Shown here: in pieces, positions 35,333 through 43,377 of the stretch
Numbering within the stretch: the first letter of the stretch is position 1
How the letters are laid out: every line of letters starts with the position of its first letter
Source of the DNA: Zavarzinia compransoris
Lineage (GTDB): Bacteria; Pseudomonadota; Alphaproteobacteria; Zavarziniales; Zavarziniaceae
NCBI RefSeq assembly: GCF_003173055.1
Contig: NZ_QGLF01000001.1
Location: 689,085 to 753,084, forward strand
Reading direction: 5' to 3'
DNA length: 64,000 bases
Program-made: the position numbers and the translations under genes
Notes under the pieces: generated by a model
The model's database searches: none
Seen by the model: only the letters and a program-made list of their open reading frames with translations
Told to the model about the DNA's origin: nothing

Positions 35333-35361
35333 TTTGCATTCCCCCCCTCAAAGGCTATAGT
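35333..35361 (+). promoter_or_regulatory. promoter of the yajC-secDF operon
   Basis: TTTGCA (35333-35338) and TATAGT (35356-35361) with a 17-base spacer, ending 35 bases before the yajC ATG. Confidence 0.55.
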
Positions 35362-35396
35362 CCGCGCGTTTCAAACCGCGCAGAGATGGTTTCCCC

Positions 35397-35735
35397 ATGT
35401 TGATTTCGACGGCCTATGCCCAAGCTGCCGGTGCGGCGCCGGGCGGCAGCGACCTGCTGATCCAGTTCCTGCCGCTGGTCCTCATCCTGGTGGTGTTCTA
35501 TTTCCTGATGATCCGGCCGCAGCAGAAGCGGGCCAAGGAACACCGGGCCCTGCTGTCCGCCGTGCGCCGGGGCGATACCGTCGTCACCATGTCGGGCCTG
35601 ATCGGCAAGGTGGCCAAGGTCCAGGACAATGAAATCCTGCTCGAAATCGCCGAAGGCGTGCGCGTCCGCATCCTGAAGAGCACGATTTCCGAAGTCCGCA
35701 CCAAGGGCCAGCCCGTCGCCGACGACGAAAAGTAA
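35397..35735 (+). CDS. yajC: preprotein translocase subunit YajC
   Basis: 112-residue single-span protein of the Sec holotranslocon. One TM helix at about residues 22-41 (LPLVLILVVFYFLMIRPQQKR) precedes a small soluble domain with LSAVRRGDTVVTMSGLIGKV. It is first in the yajC-secDF unit and is separated from secDF by 72 bases containing a stable hairpin. Confidence 0.95.
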   Translation: MLISTAYAQAAGAAPGGSDLLIQFLPLVLILVVFYFLMIRPQQKRAKEHRALLSAVRRGDTVVTMSGLIGKVAKVQDNEILLEIAEGVRVRILKSTISEVRTKGQPVADDEK

Positions 35736-35748
35736 GCCTGTGCCTTCC

Positions 35749-35770
35749 CCGGCGGCGGCAACGCCGCCGG
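35749..35770 (+). promoter_or_regulatory. GNRA-loop hairpin between yajC and secDF
   Basis: CCGGCGGCG (35749-35757) and CGCCGCCGG (35762-35770) form a perfect 9-bp stem closed by the GNRA tetraloop GCAA. No T run follows, so it is more likely an mRNA processing or stability element than a terminator. Confidence 0.55.
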
Positions 35771-35807
35771 CCGATTTCAGTTCCCGGCAGCAGATCGAGC
35801 GCCAACC

Positions 35808-38390
35808 ATGCTTCAATACTCCCGTTGGAAGATCATTCTCTATTTGGGCATCGTCGCCCTCGGGGTGATTTTCGCCGCGCCGAATCTGTTCAGCCGGGCC
35901 TCGCTCGAAGGCCTGCCCGGCTGGGTGCCGCAGCAACAGCTGAACCTCGGCCTTGATCTTCGCGGCGGCTCGCACCTGCTGCTCGAAGTCGATACCAAGG
36001 TGGTGGTCAGGGAACGGCTGGAAGCCCTGGTCGATTCGACCCGGACCGCGCTGGTCGGCGCCGGCATCCGCTATACCGGCCTCGGCGTCTCGGGCGAGAC
36101 CGTGGCCGTGACCATTTCCGATGCCGCCCGCTTCGAAGAGGCGCGGAAACTGCTGCGCGACCTCGCCCAGCCGGTCGGCGGCGGCGTGCTCGGCGGCGGC
36201 GTCCCCGATATCGACGTCACCAGCACCGACACCAGGCTGATCCTGACACTCAGCCCCCAGGGCATCCAGGAGCGCATCACCGGCGCCATCAACCAGAGCC
36301 TGGAGATCGTCCGCCGCCGCATCGACGAGACCGGCACGGCCGAGGCGAGCATCGCCCGCCAGGGCGCGGACCAGATCCTGGTCCAGCTGCCCGGCGTGCA
36401 GGATCCGGCCCGCATCAAGGATCTTCTCGGCCAGACCGCGAAGATGACCTTCCGCCTGGTCGAGAATATCGATCCGGTCGAACTGGCCGCCGGCCGCGTG
36501 CCTGCCGGCACCGAAATCCTTCAGGGCGAACCCTTGCCCGGCACCAATACCCCGGAACCGGTGGCGGTGCGCAAGCGCGTGCTGCTGACCGGCGAGATGC
36601 TGGTCGACGCCCGCGCCATGGCCGACCCGCAGAGCGGCGAATGGGTGGTCAGCTTCCGCTTCGATTCCGAAGGCGCCAAGCGCTTCGGCACGGTGACCAA
36701 GGAAAACGTCGGCCGGCGCTTCGCCATCGTGCTCGACGGCAAGGTGATTTCCGCCCCCGTCATCCGCGAGCCGATCCTGGGCGGCCAGGGCCAGATCAGC
36801 GGCAGCTTCAACGCCCAGAGCGCGCATGATCTCGCCGTGCTGCTGCGCGCCGGCGCGCTGCCCGCGCCGCTGACCACGATCGAGGAGCGGACCGTCGGTC
36901 CCGATCTCGGTTCGGACGCGATCCAGGCCGGCCAGCTCTCGGGCCTGATCGGCACGGCGCTGGTCATCGCCTTCATGATCCTGATGTATTCGGTGACCGG
37001 CATCATCGCGGTCATCGCCCTGATCGCCAATATCGTGCTGACGCTGGCGATCCTGACCCTGATGGGCGCGACCCTGACCCTGCCCGGCATCGCCGGCCTG
37101 GTGCTGTCGATCGGCATCGCGGTCGATGCCAACGTGCTGATCAACGAGCGCATAAGAGAAGAGACGCTGGCGGGCAGAAGTGCGCCCGCGGCCCTGACCC
37201 TCGGCTTCGACAAAGCCTATGCGACGATCATCGACAGCCATCTGACCGCATTGTTCGCCATCGCCACCCTGTTCTTCTTCGGCGAGGGGCCGGTGCGCGG
37301 CTTCGCCATCGTCATGGGGCTGGGCACCATCCTGTCGCTGTTCACGGCGGTCGCGCTGGTGCGCGTCGGCATGGTCTACTGGCTGCGCTGGCGGAAGCTG
37401 AAGATCCTGAACATCAAGGCCCTGTTCGGGGTGCGCCGGCTGATTCCGGAGAATACGTCGATCCGCTTCATGCGCGGGCGCTTCATCGGCATCGGCGTCT
37501 CGGCCTTCCTGTCGACCGCCTCCGTCGTTATGTTCTTCGTGCCGGGCCTGCATTACGGCATCGATTTCGCCGGCGGCATCGTCGTCGAGGTGCGGACCGA
37601 GGGGCCGGCCGATCTCGCCACCATGCGCTCGGGCCTGCAGGCGCTGAACCTCGGCGAAGTGTCGTTGCAGGAATTCGGCGGCCCGTCCGACGTCCTGCTG
37701 CGCCTGCCGCGCCAGGAAGGCAGCGAGGGGGCGCAAAGTGCGGCGATCGAGGCGGTGCGCGCCAAGCTCGGCGAAATCGCCCCGGGCGCCAATCTCCGCC
37801 GCGTCGAAGTGGTCGGGCCGCGGGTCTCGGACCAGCTGGTCTCCAGCGGCATTCTTGCCGTCATCCTGTCGTTCGGCGCCATGCTGATCTATATCTGGTG
37901 GCGTTTCGAGTGGCAGTTCGCCGTGGGCGCGGTCACCACCCTGGTGCTCGACATCACCAAGACGATCGGCTTCTTCGCGGTGACGGGCATCGAGTTCAAC
38001 CTGACCGCCATCGCCGCGCTGCTGACCCTGATCGGCTATTCGATGAACGACAAGGTCGTGGTCTATGACCGCATGCGCGAGAACCTGCGGAAGTACAAGA
38101 GCATGCCGCTGCGCGAATTGATCGATCTGTCGATCAATTCGACCCTGACCCGGACCATCTTCACCTCGGTTACCACCTTCCTCGCCATGGCGCCCATGGC
38201 GGTGTTCGGCGGCTCGGCGGTGTCGGGCTTCGCCCAGGTGATCCTGTTCGGCATCGTCGTCGGCACCTCGTCGTCGATCTTCATCGCCGCCCCTATCCTG
38301 CTGTTCCTGGGCGAGGGGCGGCTGCGGCGCGGTTCGCCCGCGGTCAACGACGGCGCGGCGGGCGGCAAGACCACGCCGGCCAAAGGCTGA
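35808..38390 (+). CDS. secDF: protein translocase SecDF (fused SecD-SecF)
   Basis: 860-residue fusion of the two proton-driven Sec accessory proteins. The SecD half (to about residue 540) has the first TM helix, the P1 periplasmic domain, the motif LDLRGGSHLL and a six-helix membrane block (GIAVDANVLINERIREE). The SecF half begins around FGVRRLIPENTSIRF and has its own periplasmic domain (HYGIDFAGGIVVEV) and membrane block with SMNDKVVVYDRMREN. The complex pulls secreted proteins across the inner membrane. The single ORF ensures equal amounts of both parts. Confidence 0.95.
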   Translation: MLQYSRWKIILYLGIVALGVIFAAPNLFSRASLEGLPGWVPQQQLNLGLDLRGGSHLLLEVDTKVVVRERLEALVDSTRTALVGAGIRYTGLGVSGETVAVTISDAARFEEARKLLRDLAQPVGGGVLGGGVPDIDVTSTDTRLILTLSPQGIQERITGAINQSLEIVRRRIDETGTAEASIARQGADQILVQLPGVQDPARIKDLLGQTAKMTFRLVENIDPVELAAGRVPAGTEILQGEPLPGTNTPEPVAVRKRVLLTGEMLVDARAMADPQSGEWVVSFRFDSEGAKRFGTVTKENVGRRFAIVLDGKVISAPVIREPILGGQGQISGSFNAQSAHDLAVLLRAGALPAPLTTIEERTVGPDLGSDAIQAGQLSGLIGTALVIAFMILMYSVTGIIAVIALIANIVLTLAILTLMGATLTLPGIAGLVLSIGIAVDANVLINERIREETLAGRSAPAALTLGFDKAYATIIDSHLTALFAIATLFFFGEGPVRGFAIVMGLGTILSLFTAVALVRVGMVYWLRWRKLKILNIKALFGVRRLIPENTSIRFMRGRFIGIGVSAFLSTASVVMFFVPGLHYGIDFAGGIVVEVRTEGPADLATMRSGLQALNLGEVSLQEFGGPSDVLLRLPRQEGSEGAQSAAIEAVRAKLGEIAPGANLRRVEVVGPRVSDQLVSSGILAVILSFGAMLIYIWWRFEWQFAVGAVTTLVLDITKTIGFFAVTGIEFNLTAIAALLTLIGYSMNDKVVVYDRMRENLRKYKSMPLRELIDLSINSTLTRTIFTSVTTFLAMAPMAVFGGSAVSGFAQVILFGIVVGTSSSIFIAAPILLFLGEGRLRRGSPAVNDGAAGGKTTPAKG

Positions 38391-38393
38391 CCC

Positions 38394-38771
38394 GTGCCGC
38401 CGCTGCGCGAGCTGGATCAGGCGCCGCGCCGCATCGAGCGCTACGGCGACGGCGCCTTCCGCATCGAAGGCGCCGTCCATGCCGGGGCGATCCTGCTGAC
38501 CGCGCGGGGCATCGTGCCCTGGGCGGTCGGCGACGCCGCGGGGGCGACGGCGGCCGCGGTCGAGGCGCTGATCGCGGCCCGCGACGACTATGAATTCATC
38601 CTGATCGGCACCGGCACCCGCTTCGAACTGCTGGCCCGGGCGGCGCGCGACGCCCTGAAGGCGGCCGGCATCCGCTTCGACGCCATGGATACGGGCGCCG
38701 CCTGCCGGACCTACAATGTCCTCGTGGCCGAGGGGCGGCGGGTGGCGGCTGCCCTGATGCCGGTGGCCTGA
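38394..38771 (+). CDS. Mth938-like domain protein (NDUFAF3/DUF498 type)
   Basis: 125 residues, nearly all a Mth938-like alpha/beta domain: YGDGAFRIEGAVHAGAILLT, IVPW, EFILIGTGTRFELL and FDAMDTGAACRTYNVLVAEGRRVAAAL (segments are typical of the family). The human member NDUFAF3 is a complex I assembly factor. The bacterial role is unproven. It starts 3 bases after secDF with GTG and is followed by the SQS/PSY-fold gene after 1 base, so it is in the same operon. Confidence 0.85.
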   Translation: MPPLRELDQAPRRIERYGDGAFRIEGAVHAGAILLTARGIVPWAVGDAAGATAAAVEALIAARDDYEFILIGTGTRFELLARAARDALKAAGIRFDAMDTGAACRTYNVLVAEGRRVAAALMPVA

Positions 38772-38772
38772 G

Positions 38773-39603
38773 GTGTCGGATCTCGCCGATTTCGTCAGGG
38801 CGCATGATCCGGACCGTTTCCTGACCGCGGTCTTCGCGGCGCCCGACCGGCGCGACGATCTTCTCGCCCTCTATGCCTTCAATTACGAGGTCGCCCGCGT
38901 GCGCGAGGTGGTCTCCGACGCCATGATCGGGCAGATCCGCCTGCAATGGTGGCGCGATGCCCTGGACGAGATCGCCCTGGGCCGCGAGCCCCGCCAGCAC
39001 GAGGTGGTGACGCCGCTGGCGGCTGCGATCCGCCGCCACGCCCTGCCGCTCGCGACTTTCGAGCGCGTGCTGGAGGCGAGGGAACTGGATCTCGACGACC
39101 AGCCGCCGCCCCATCTCGCCTCGCTCGGCAGCTATCTGGACGGGGCGGCCGGCGGCCTGTTCGAACTGGCGCTCGCGGTCCTCGGCAGCGGCCACGACGA
39201 GGCGCATGAGGCAGCCCATGCCGCCGGCATCGGGGTCGGCCTTGCCGGCCTGCTGCGCGCCCTGCCGTTTCACGCCGGGGCCAACCGGCTGTACCTGCCC
39301 GCCGACCTGATGGCGCAGCACGGCGTATCGCGGGACGATCTCGTCGCGGGACGCTCATCCCCCGGGCTGCGGGCCCTGGTCGGGGAGCTGGCCGGCCATG
39401 CCCGCCGCCATCTCGATGACGCCGCCCGCGCAGCCCGGGACCTGCCGCGCGGCGCCCTGCCGGCGCTGCTGCCGGTCGCACTCGCCCGCGGCTGGCTCGG
39501 CGAAATCGCCCACGCCGGCCATGATCCCTTCGCCCTGAAGGCGGGCGGGCCGCTCGGCCGCCTGTTCCGCACCGTGCTGGCCTATGGCCGGGGGCGCCTG
39601 TAG
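38773..39603 (+). CDS. squalene/phytoene synthase-fold protein (NDUFAF6-like)
   Basis: 276 residues of the all-helical SQS/PSY fold: ALYAFNYEVARVREVVSDAM, IRLQWWRDALDEI, and FHAGANRLYLPADLM. Real squalene or phytoene synthases have Asp-rich DxxxD motifs for diphosphate binding. Here the first place reads REVVSDAM and no second Asp-rich motif is clear, so prenyl-transfer activity is doubtful. This matches the NDUFAF6-like group, named after a human complex I assembly factor. It directly follows the Mth938-like gene. Confidence 0.82.
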   Translation: MSDLADFVRAHDPDRFLTAVFAAPDRRDDLLALYAFNYEVARVREVVSDAMIGQIRLQWWRDALDEIALGREPRQHEVVTPLAAAIRRHALPLATFERVLEARELDLDDQPPPHLASLGSYLDGAAGGLFELALAVLGSGHDEAHEAAHAAGIGVGLAGLLRALPFHAGANRLYLPADLMAQHGVSRDDLVAGRSSPGLRALVGELAGHARRHLDDAARAARDLPRGALPALLPVALARGWLGEIAHAGHDPFALKAGGPLGRLFRTVLAYGRGRL

Positions 39604-39632
39604 GGGGGGCGCCTTTAGGGGCGGCGGAAACC

Positions 39633-39661
39633 TTGTTATCGGGCAGCGCCCATAGTATGAG
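39633..39661 (+). promoter_or_regulatory. possible promoter of yicC-gmk
   Basis: TTGTTA (39633-39638) and TATGAG (39656-39661) with a 17-base spacer, 26 bases before the yicC-like start. Each box matches four of six consensus positions. Confidence 0.35.
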
Positions 39662-39686
39662 CCCTGCACCTTCGAGGGAGCAGGAC

Positions 39687-40577
39687 ATGCCGCTTTTCAG
39701 CATGACCGGATTCGCCCGGGCCGGCGGCAGCCTGGGCGAGACGGATTTCGTCTTCGAGATCAAGGCGGTGAACGGCCGGGGCCTGGAGGTCCGCTTCCGC
39801 CTGCCGAACGGGCTGGAACGCCTGGAACGGCCGCTGCGCGAGGCGATCGCCAAGCTGGTGAAGCGCGGCAATCTTCAGGTGCAGTTGAATGTCGCCGCCG
39901 GGGCCGACGGCGCCCTGCCGCGCCTCGACCGCCAGGTGCTCGACCATCTGGTCGCCGTCGCCCGCGAGGCGGCGGCCGCCCACGGGCTGGATGCGCCGCG
40001 TATCGAGGGGCTGATGGCCCTGCCGGGCGTGTTCCAGCGCGGCGAGGGCAGCGCCCCCGCCCTGGACGAGGCGGCGGAAGACAAGATCCTGCTCGGCGCC
40101 TTCGATCAGGCGCTGGGCCAGTTGAATGCCATGCGCGCCGCCGAGGGCGGGCATATCGCCGCGGCACTGGCCGCCCATCTCGACGAGATCGAGCGGCTGA
40201 CCGCGGCGGCCGAGACCCAGGCCGCAACCCAGCCCGCCGCCATCAAGGCCCGCCTGGAGGCCCAGCTTGCCGACCTGTTGCAGGACAAGGCGGGCGTGGT
40301 CTCGCCCGAGCGGCTGGCCCAGGAAGTCGCCATGCTGGCGGTGAAGGCCGATGTCCGCGAGGAGATCGACCGCCTGCGCGCCCATGTCGCCGAGGCCCGG
40401 AAACTGCTGAAGGCGGGCGAGGGGGTGGGCCGGCGCCTGGACTTCCTGGCCCAGGAATTCAACCGCGAGGCCAATACGCTCTGTTCCAAGTCGACGGACG
40501 TGGACCTGACCCGCCTCGGCCTCGACCTCAAGACCGCGGTCGACCGCCTGCGCGAGCAGGTCCAGAACATCGAATAG
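39687..40577 (+). CDS. yicC: YicC-family endoribonuclease
   Basis: 296-residue protein of the YicC/YloC family, which in other bacteria cuts RNA and affects stationary-phase growth. The start MPLFSMTGFARAGG, the middle AVNGRGLEVRFRLPNGLERL and the end GRRLDFLAQEFNREANTL and STDVDLTRLGLDLK are the family hallmarks. ATG 39687 has GGGAG before it. It is followed by gmk after 13 bases, a conserved pair. Confidence 0.93.
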   Translation: MPLFSMTGFARAGGSLGETDFVFEIKAVNGRGLEVRFRLPNGLERLERPLREAIAKLVKRGNLQVQLNVAAGADGALPRLDRQVLDHLVAVAREAAAAHGLDAPRIEGLMALPGVFQRGEGSAPALDEAAEDKILLGAFDQALGQLNAMRAAEGGHIAAALAAHLDEIERLTAAAETQAATQPAAIKARLEAQLADLLQDKAGVVSPERLAQEVAMLAVKADVREEIDRLRAHVAEARKLLKAGEGVGRRLDFLAQEFNREANTLCSKSTDVDLTRLGLDLKTAVDRLREQVQNIE

Positions 40578-40590
40578 ACAAGGAGTTCGC

Positions 40591-41229
40591 ATGTCGTTTC
40601 ACGGGATCGAACGGCGCGGCCTGATGCTGGTGCTGTCCTCGCCGTCGGGCGCCGGCAAGACCACGATCTCGCGCCGCCTGCTGGAACACGAGGACGCGCT
40701 CGAAATGTCGGTGTCGGTCACCACCCGCCCGCGCCGCCCGGGCGAGGTGGAGGGGCGGGATTATTGGTTCGTCAGCCCGGCCGACTTCAACATCATGGTC
40801 AACGAGCGGAAATTGCTCGAATGGGCCAAGGTGTTCGGCAATCACTACGGCACGCCCAAGGGGCCGGTGGCGGATGCCCTGGCCCGCGGCCGTGATGTGC
40901 TGTTCGATATCGACTGGCAGGGCACCCAGCAACTGGCGGAACATGCCCGCGACGACCTCGTGTCCATCTTCATCCTGCCGCCTTCGACCCGGGAATTGGA
41001 GCGCCGGCTGCGCCAACGCGCCCAGGACCCGGAAGACGTGGTCGCCGCCCGCATGGCCAAGGCGTCCGACGAGATCAGCCATTGGGCCGAATACGATTAT
41101 GTCGTCCTCAACGAGGATGTGGACAGCACGCTGGCCCAGGTCCGTGCCATCCTGCACGCCGAGCGGCTGAAGCGCCGTCGCCAGACCGGCCTCGGCGATT
41201 TCGTCAAGCGCCTGCGCGACGGCGTCTGA
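40591..41229 (+). CDS. gmk: guanylate kinase
   Basis: 212-residue kinase that turns GMP into GDP. The P-loop SSPSGAGKTTISRRLL, the GMP-binding VSVTTRPRRPGEVEGRDYWFV and LFDIDWQGTQQL are present. AAGGAG precedes ATG. The stop lies within the end of the oppositely oriented membrane protein gene (26-base overlap). Confidence 0.96.
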   Translation: MSFHGIERRGLMLVLSSPSGAGKTTISRRLLEHEDALEMSVSVTTRPRRPGEVEGRDYWFVSPADFNIMVNERKLLEWAKVFGNHYGTPKGPVADALARGRDVLFDIDWQGTQQLAEHARDDLVSIFILPPSTRELERRLRQRAQDPEDVVAARMAKASDEISHWAEYDYVVLNEDVDSTLAQVRAILHAERLKRRRQTGLGDFVKRLRDGV

Positions 41230-41800
41230 GCCGGGCGGCGAGACGAAGGGCCAGGGCCCCGACCACGGCCAGCGCCAGCGGCAGATAGGCAAGATCCTTC
41301 GCCGCCCGCCCGGCATAGGAATTCAGGAACACCAGGGCGATGTAATAGCCGCCCGCCAGATGCAGCCCCCGCCATGCCCGCGGCCCGATCAGGGCCGCTG
41401 TCGGCCGGAACGAAGTCGCCGCCATAGCCGCGATCAGCAGATAGGCAAGGCCCCCGAAAATCAGGGTGATAAGCGGGACTTGCGCCGTGAAGGCGGCGGG
41501 ATCCAGGCGCCACAGGGCCAGGATGCCGATCCCGTGCAAGCCATGGGACCAGGCGAAGGCAAGGCCGATGAAGCGCCGGTTGCGCAGGGCCCAGCGGGTC
41601 AAGCCGTTCGGCCACAGGCTGGCCGCCGGCCGGGCGGTGAAGGCAAGCAGGAACAGGACCAGGGACGTGCGCGCCGTCATCCGGATCAGGGCGCCCAGGG
41701 CATCGGCATCGGTGCCGTCCCGGACGGTCAGGGCGGCCGCCAGGGTGACCACCGCCGCCAGGACCGCGAACAGGCCCCATCCCGATTTGATTGCCCTCAT
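41204..41800 (-). CDS. ferric-reductase-like transmembrane protein
   Basis: 198 residues with about six TM helices and a ferric-reductase-like core. His residues in AWSHGLHGIGILALW and RGLHLAGGYYIALVF would hold heme. It resembles MsrQ but is shorter and clearly a different paralogue from 10515-11414. No MsrP-type partner is adjacent. It is divergent from a TetR regulator with only 58 bases between, so TetR control is likely. Confidence 0.75.
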   Translation of the reverse strand: MRAIKSGWGLFAVLAAVVTLAAALTVRDGTDADALGALIRMTARTSLVLFLLAFTARPAASLWPNGLTRWALRNRRFIGLAFAWSHGLHGIGILALWRLDPAAFTAQVPLITLIFGGLAYLLIAAMAATSFRPTAALIGPRAWRGLHLAGGYYIALVFLNSYAGRAAKDLAYLPLALAVVGALALRLAARLRRRRAGA

Positions 41801-41814
41801 GCCCGCCTCCCGTT

Positions 41815-41833
41815 ATGTTATCGATGCTTACAT
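41815..41833. promoter_or_regulatory. possible TetR operator
   Basis: ATGT (41815-41818) and ACAT (41830-41833) frame a TA-rich centre, and overlapping CGATG (41822-41826) and CATCG (41835-41839) form a second small inverted repeat in the 58-base divergent gap. The symmetry is partial. Confidence 0.3.
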
Positions 41834-41858
41834 TCATCGGAGGCGGCGTCAAGGCGGC

Positions 41859-42494
41859 ATGGACAAGCGGCAGCCCTATCACCACGGCAATCTGCGCGAA
41901 GCCCTGATCGCGGCCGCCCTCGACCTCAGCGCGGCGGCCGGTCCGGAACAGGTGAGCCTGCGGGAAGTGGCGCGCCGGGCGGGGGTATCCTCGGCTGCGC
42001 CCTTCCGCCATTTTGCCGACCGCACGGCCCTGATGACGGCGGTGGCGGAGGAGGCGATGCGCCGCCTGGGCGGGGCGGTCGCCGCGGCCATGGCCGGCTT
42101 GCCCGCCGATGCCGGGCCCGGCGCCCGGCTGAAGGCCATGGGGCGCGGCTATCTGGCCTGGGTGCGGGACAATCCGGCGCATTTCCGCATCGTCGCGGCG
42201 CGCGGCGCGATCGATTTCGCCGGTTCCGCCGTGCTGACCGGCCATAACGACGCGTTGCAGGCAATGTTGAGCGGCATCATCGCCGGCCTGCCGGGGATCG
42301 ACGTCGCGACCGGCCGCATCGCCGCCCGGGCGCTGGTCTACGGCCTGGCGCGGATGGAGGTGGACGGCCATTTCCCCAGCTGGGGCATCGGCCCCGCCGA
42401 GGCCGAGCAGACGGCGCTGGCCGTGCTCGACCTCTTCGTCGACGGATTGCTGGCCCGGGCCGGGCTCAGGCCAGGGTCTGGCGCAGGAAGCTGA
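41859..42494 (+). CDS. TetR-family regulator with WHG-type C-terminal domain
   Basis: 211 residues. The helix-turn-helix is at about residues 10-57 (NLREALIAAALDLSAAAG, VSLREVARRAGVSSAAPFRHF). The C-terminal half, with GRGYLAWVRDNPAHFRIV, is like the TetR_C_33/WHG group. It is divergent from the ferric-reductase-like gene and convergent with the dienelactone hydrolase (29-base overlap). ATG 41859 has AAGG and GGCGG just before it. Confidence 0.9.
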   Translation: MDKRQPYHHGNLREALIAAALDLSAAAGPEQVSLREVARRAGVSSAAPFRHFADRTALMTAVAEEAMRRLGGAVAAAMAGLPADAGPGARLKAMGRGYLAWVRDNPAHFRIVAARGAIDFAGSAVLTGHNDALQAMLSGIIAGLPGIDVATGRIAARALVYGLARMEVDGHFPSWGIGPAEAEQTALAVLDLFVDGLLARAGLRPGSGAGS

Positions 42495-43311
42495 TGGTCC
42501 GCCCCCAGGCCTGGGCCGCCGCCGCCTCGTTATAGCGGGCGGTATTGGCGTCGTTGTTGAAGGCGTGCTGGACGCCTTCGTAGGTGTGCAGGTCATAGCG
42601 CACCTGGGCCGCCTTCAGCGCCGCCTCGAAGGCGGGGACGGCGGCATTGATGCGTTCGTCCTGGCCGGCGTAATGCAGCAGCAAGGGCACCTTGATCGCC
42701 GCGACGGCTTCGCTTGCCGGCGGCATGCCGTAGTAGACGACGGCGGCCGACAGCGCGCTTTCCGCCGTCGCCAGCCGGCCCGACAGGCCGCCGCCCCAGC
42801 AGAAGCCGACCGCGGCGACCTTGGTCCCGCCGGTCGCGGCGAATTGCACCGCCTGCACCGCGTCGGCAAGCGTGGCGGCGGCATCGAGCCCGCCGATCAA
42901 CTCGCGGGCCTTGTCCTCGTCCGCGGGGGTGCCGCCGGCGGGCGAGAGGAAATCGGGGGCGACGGCGCGGAAACCGTCGACGGCGAAGCGCCGCGCCACA
43001 TCCTGGATATGGGCGTTCAGGCCCCGGTTCTCGTGAATGACGATGACCGTGCCCTGGGGCGCCGCCTTGGGCACCGCCTCGTAATAGCGGACGGGGCCGG
43101 TGGCGCCGGCAAAGCTGCCGGTCGAGACGGTGATGCGGCCGTCCGTTTCCTCGACCTGGGCCGCCCGGGCGTAATTGTTTTCGAGCAGGGGCAGCAGGGC
43201 GAGCGCCGCGGCGCTGCCGCCGGCCAGCCGCGCCAGGCGGTCCAGGAAGTCCCGCCGGGGCAGGGGAGCGTGGGTATACTGGTCGTAGAGGTCGATGATG
43301 CGCTGGTCCAT
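42466..43311 (-). CDS. dienelactone hydrolase-family protein with Tat signal
   Basis: 281-residue alpha/beta hydrolase. The start carries a twin-arginine signal (PRRDFLDRLARLAGG, then a hydrophobic stretch ending ARA), so it is predicted to be exported folded. The catalytic Cys lies in VGFCWGG, with the Asp in HYAGQDERI and the His in GVQHAFNND, the dienelactone hydrolase triad. The natural substrate is unknown. It is downstream of the MFS gene on the same strand with a 66-base gap. Confidence 0.9.
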   Translation of the reverse strand: MDQRIIDLYDQYTHAPLPRRDFLDRLARLAGGSAAALALLPLLENNYARAAQVEETDGRITVSTGSFAGATGPVRYYEAVPKAAPQGTVIVIHENRGLNAHIQDVARRFAVDGFRAVAPDFLSPAGGTPADEDKARELIGGLDAAATLADAVQAVQFAATGGTKVAAVGFCWGGGLSGRLATAESALSAAVVYYGMPPASEAVAAIKVPLLLHYAGQDERINAAVPAFEAALKAAQVRYDLHTYEGVQHAFNNDANTARYNEAAAAQAWGRTISFLRQTLA

Positions 43312-43377
43312 GTCGTTGCCTCCTTGATAGCCGCAAAGACATGGCGCCTTTCGGGCGCGAGGGCAAGGCGCTGTCGG

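Noticed and set aside
35355-38480. Minus-strand open frame of 1041 codons opposite secDF
   Set aside because: Low-complexity translation opposite an unmistakable SecDF.
38773-39603. Annotation as phytoene or squalene synthase with a carotenoid or hopanoid pathway
   Set aside because: The first Asp-rich motif is missing and no other isoprenoid genes are nearby; the NDUFAF6-like group fits better.
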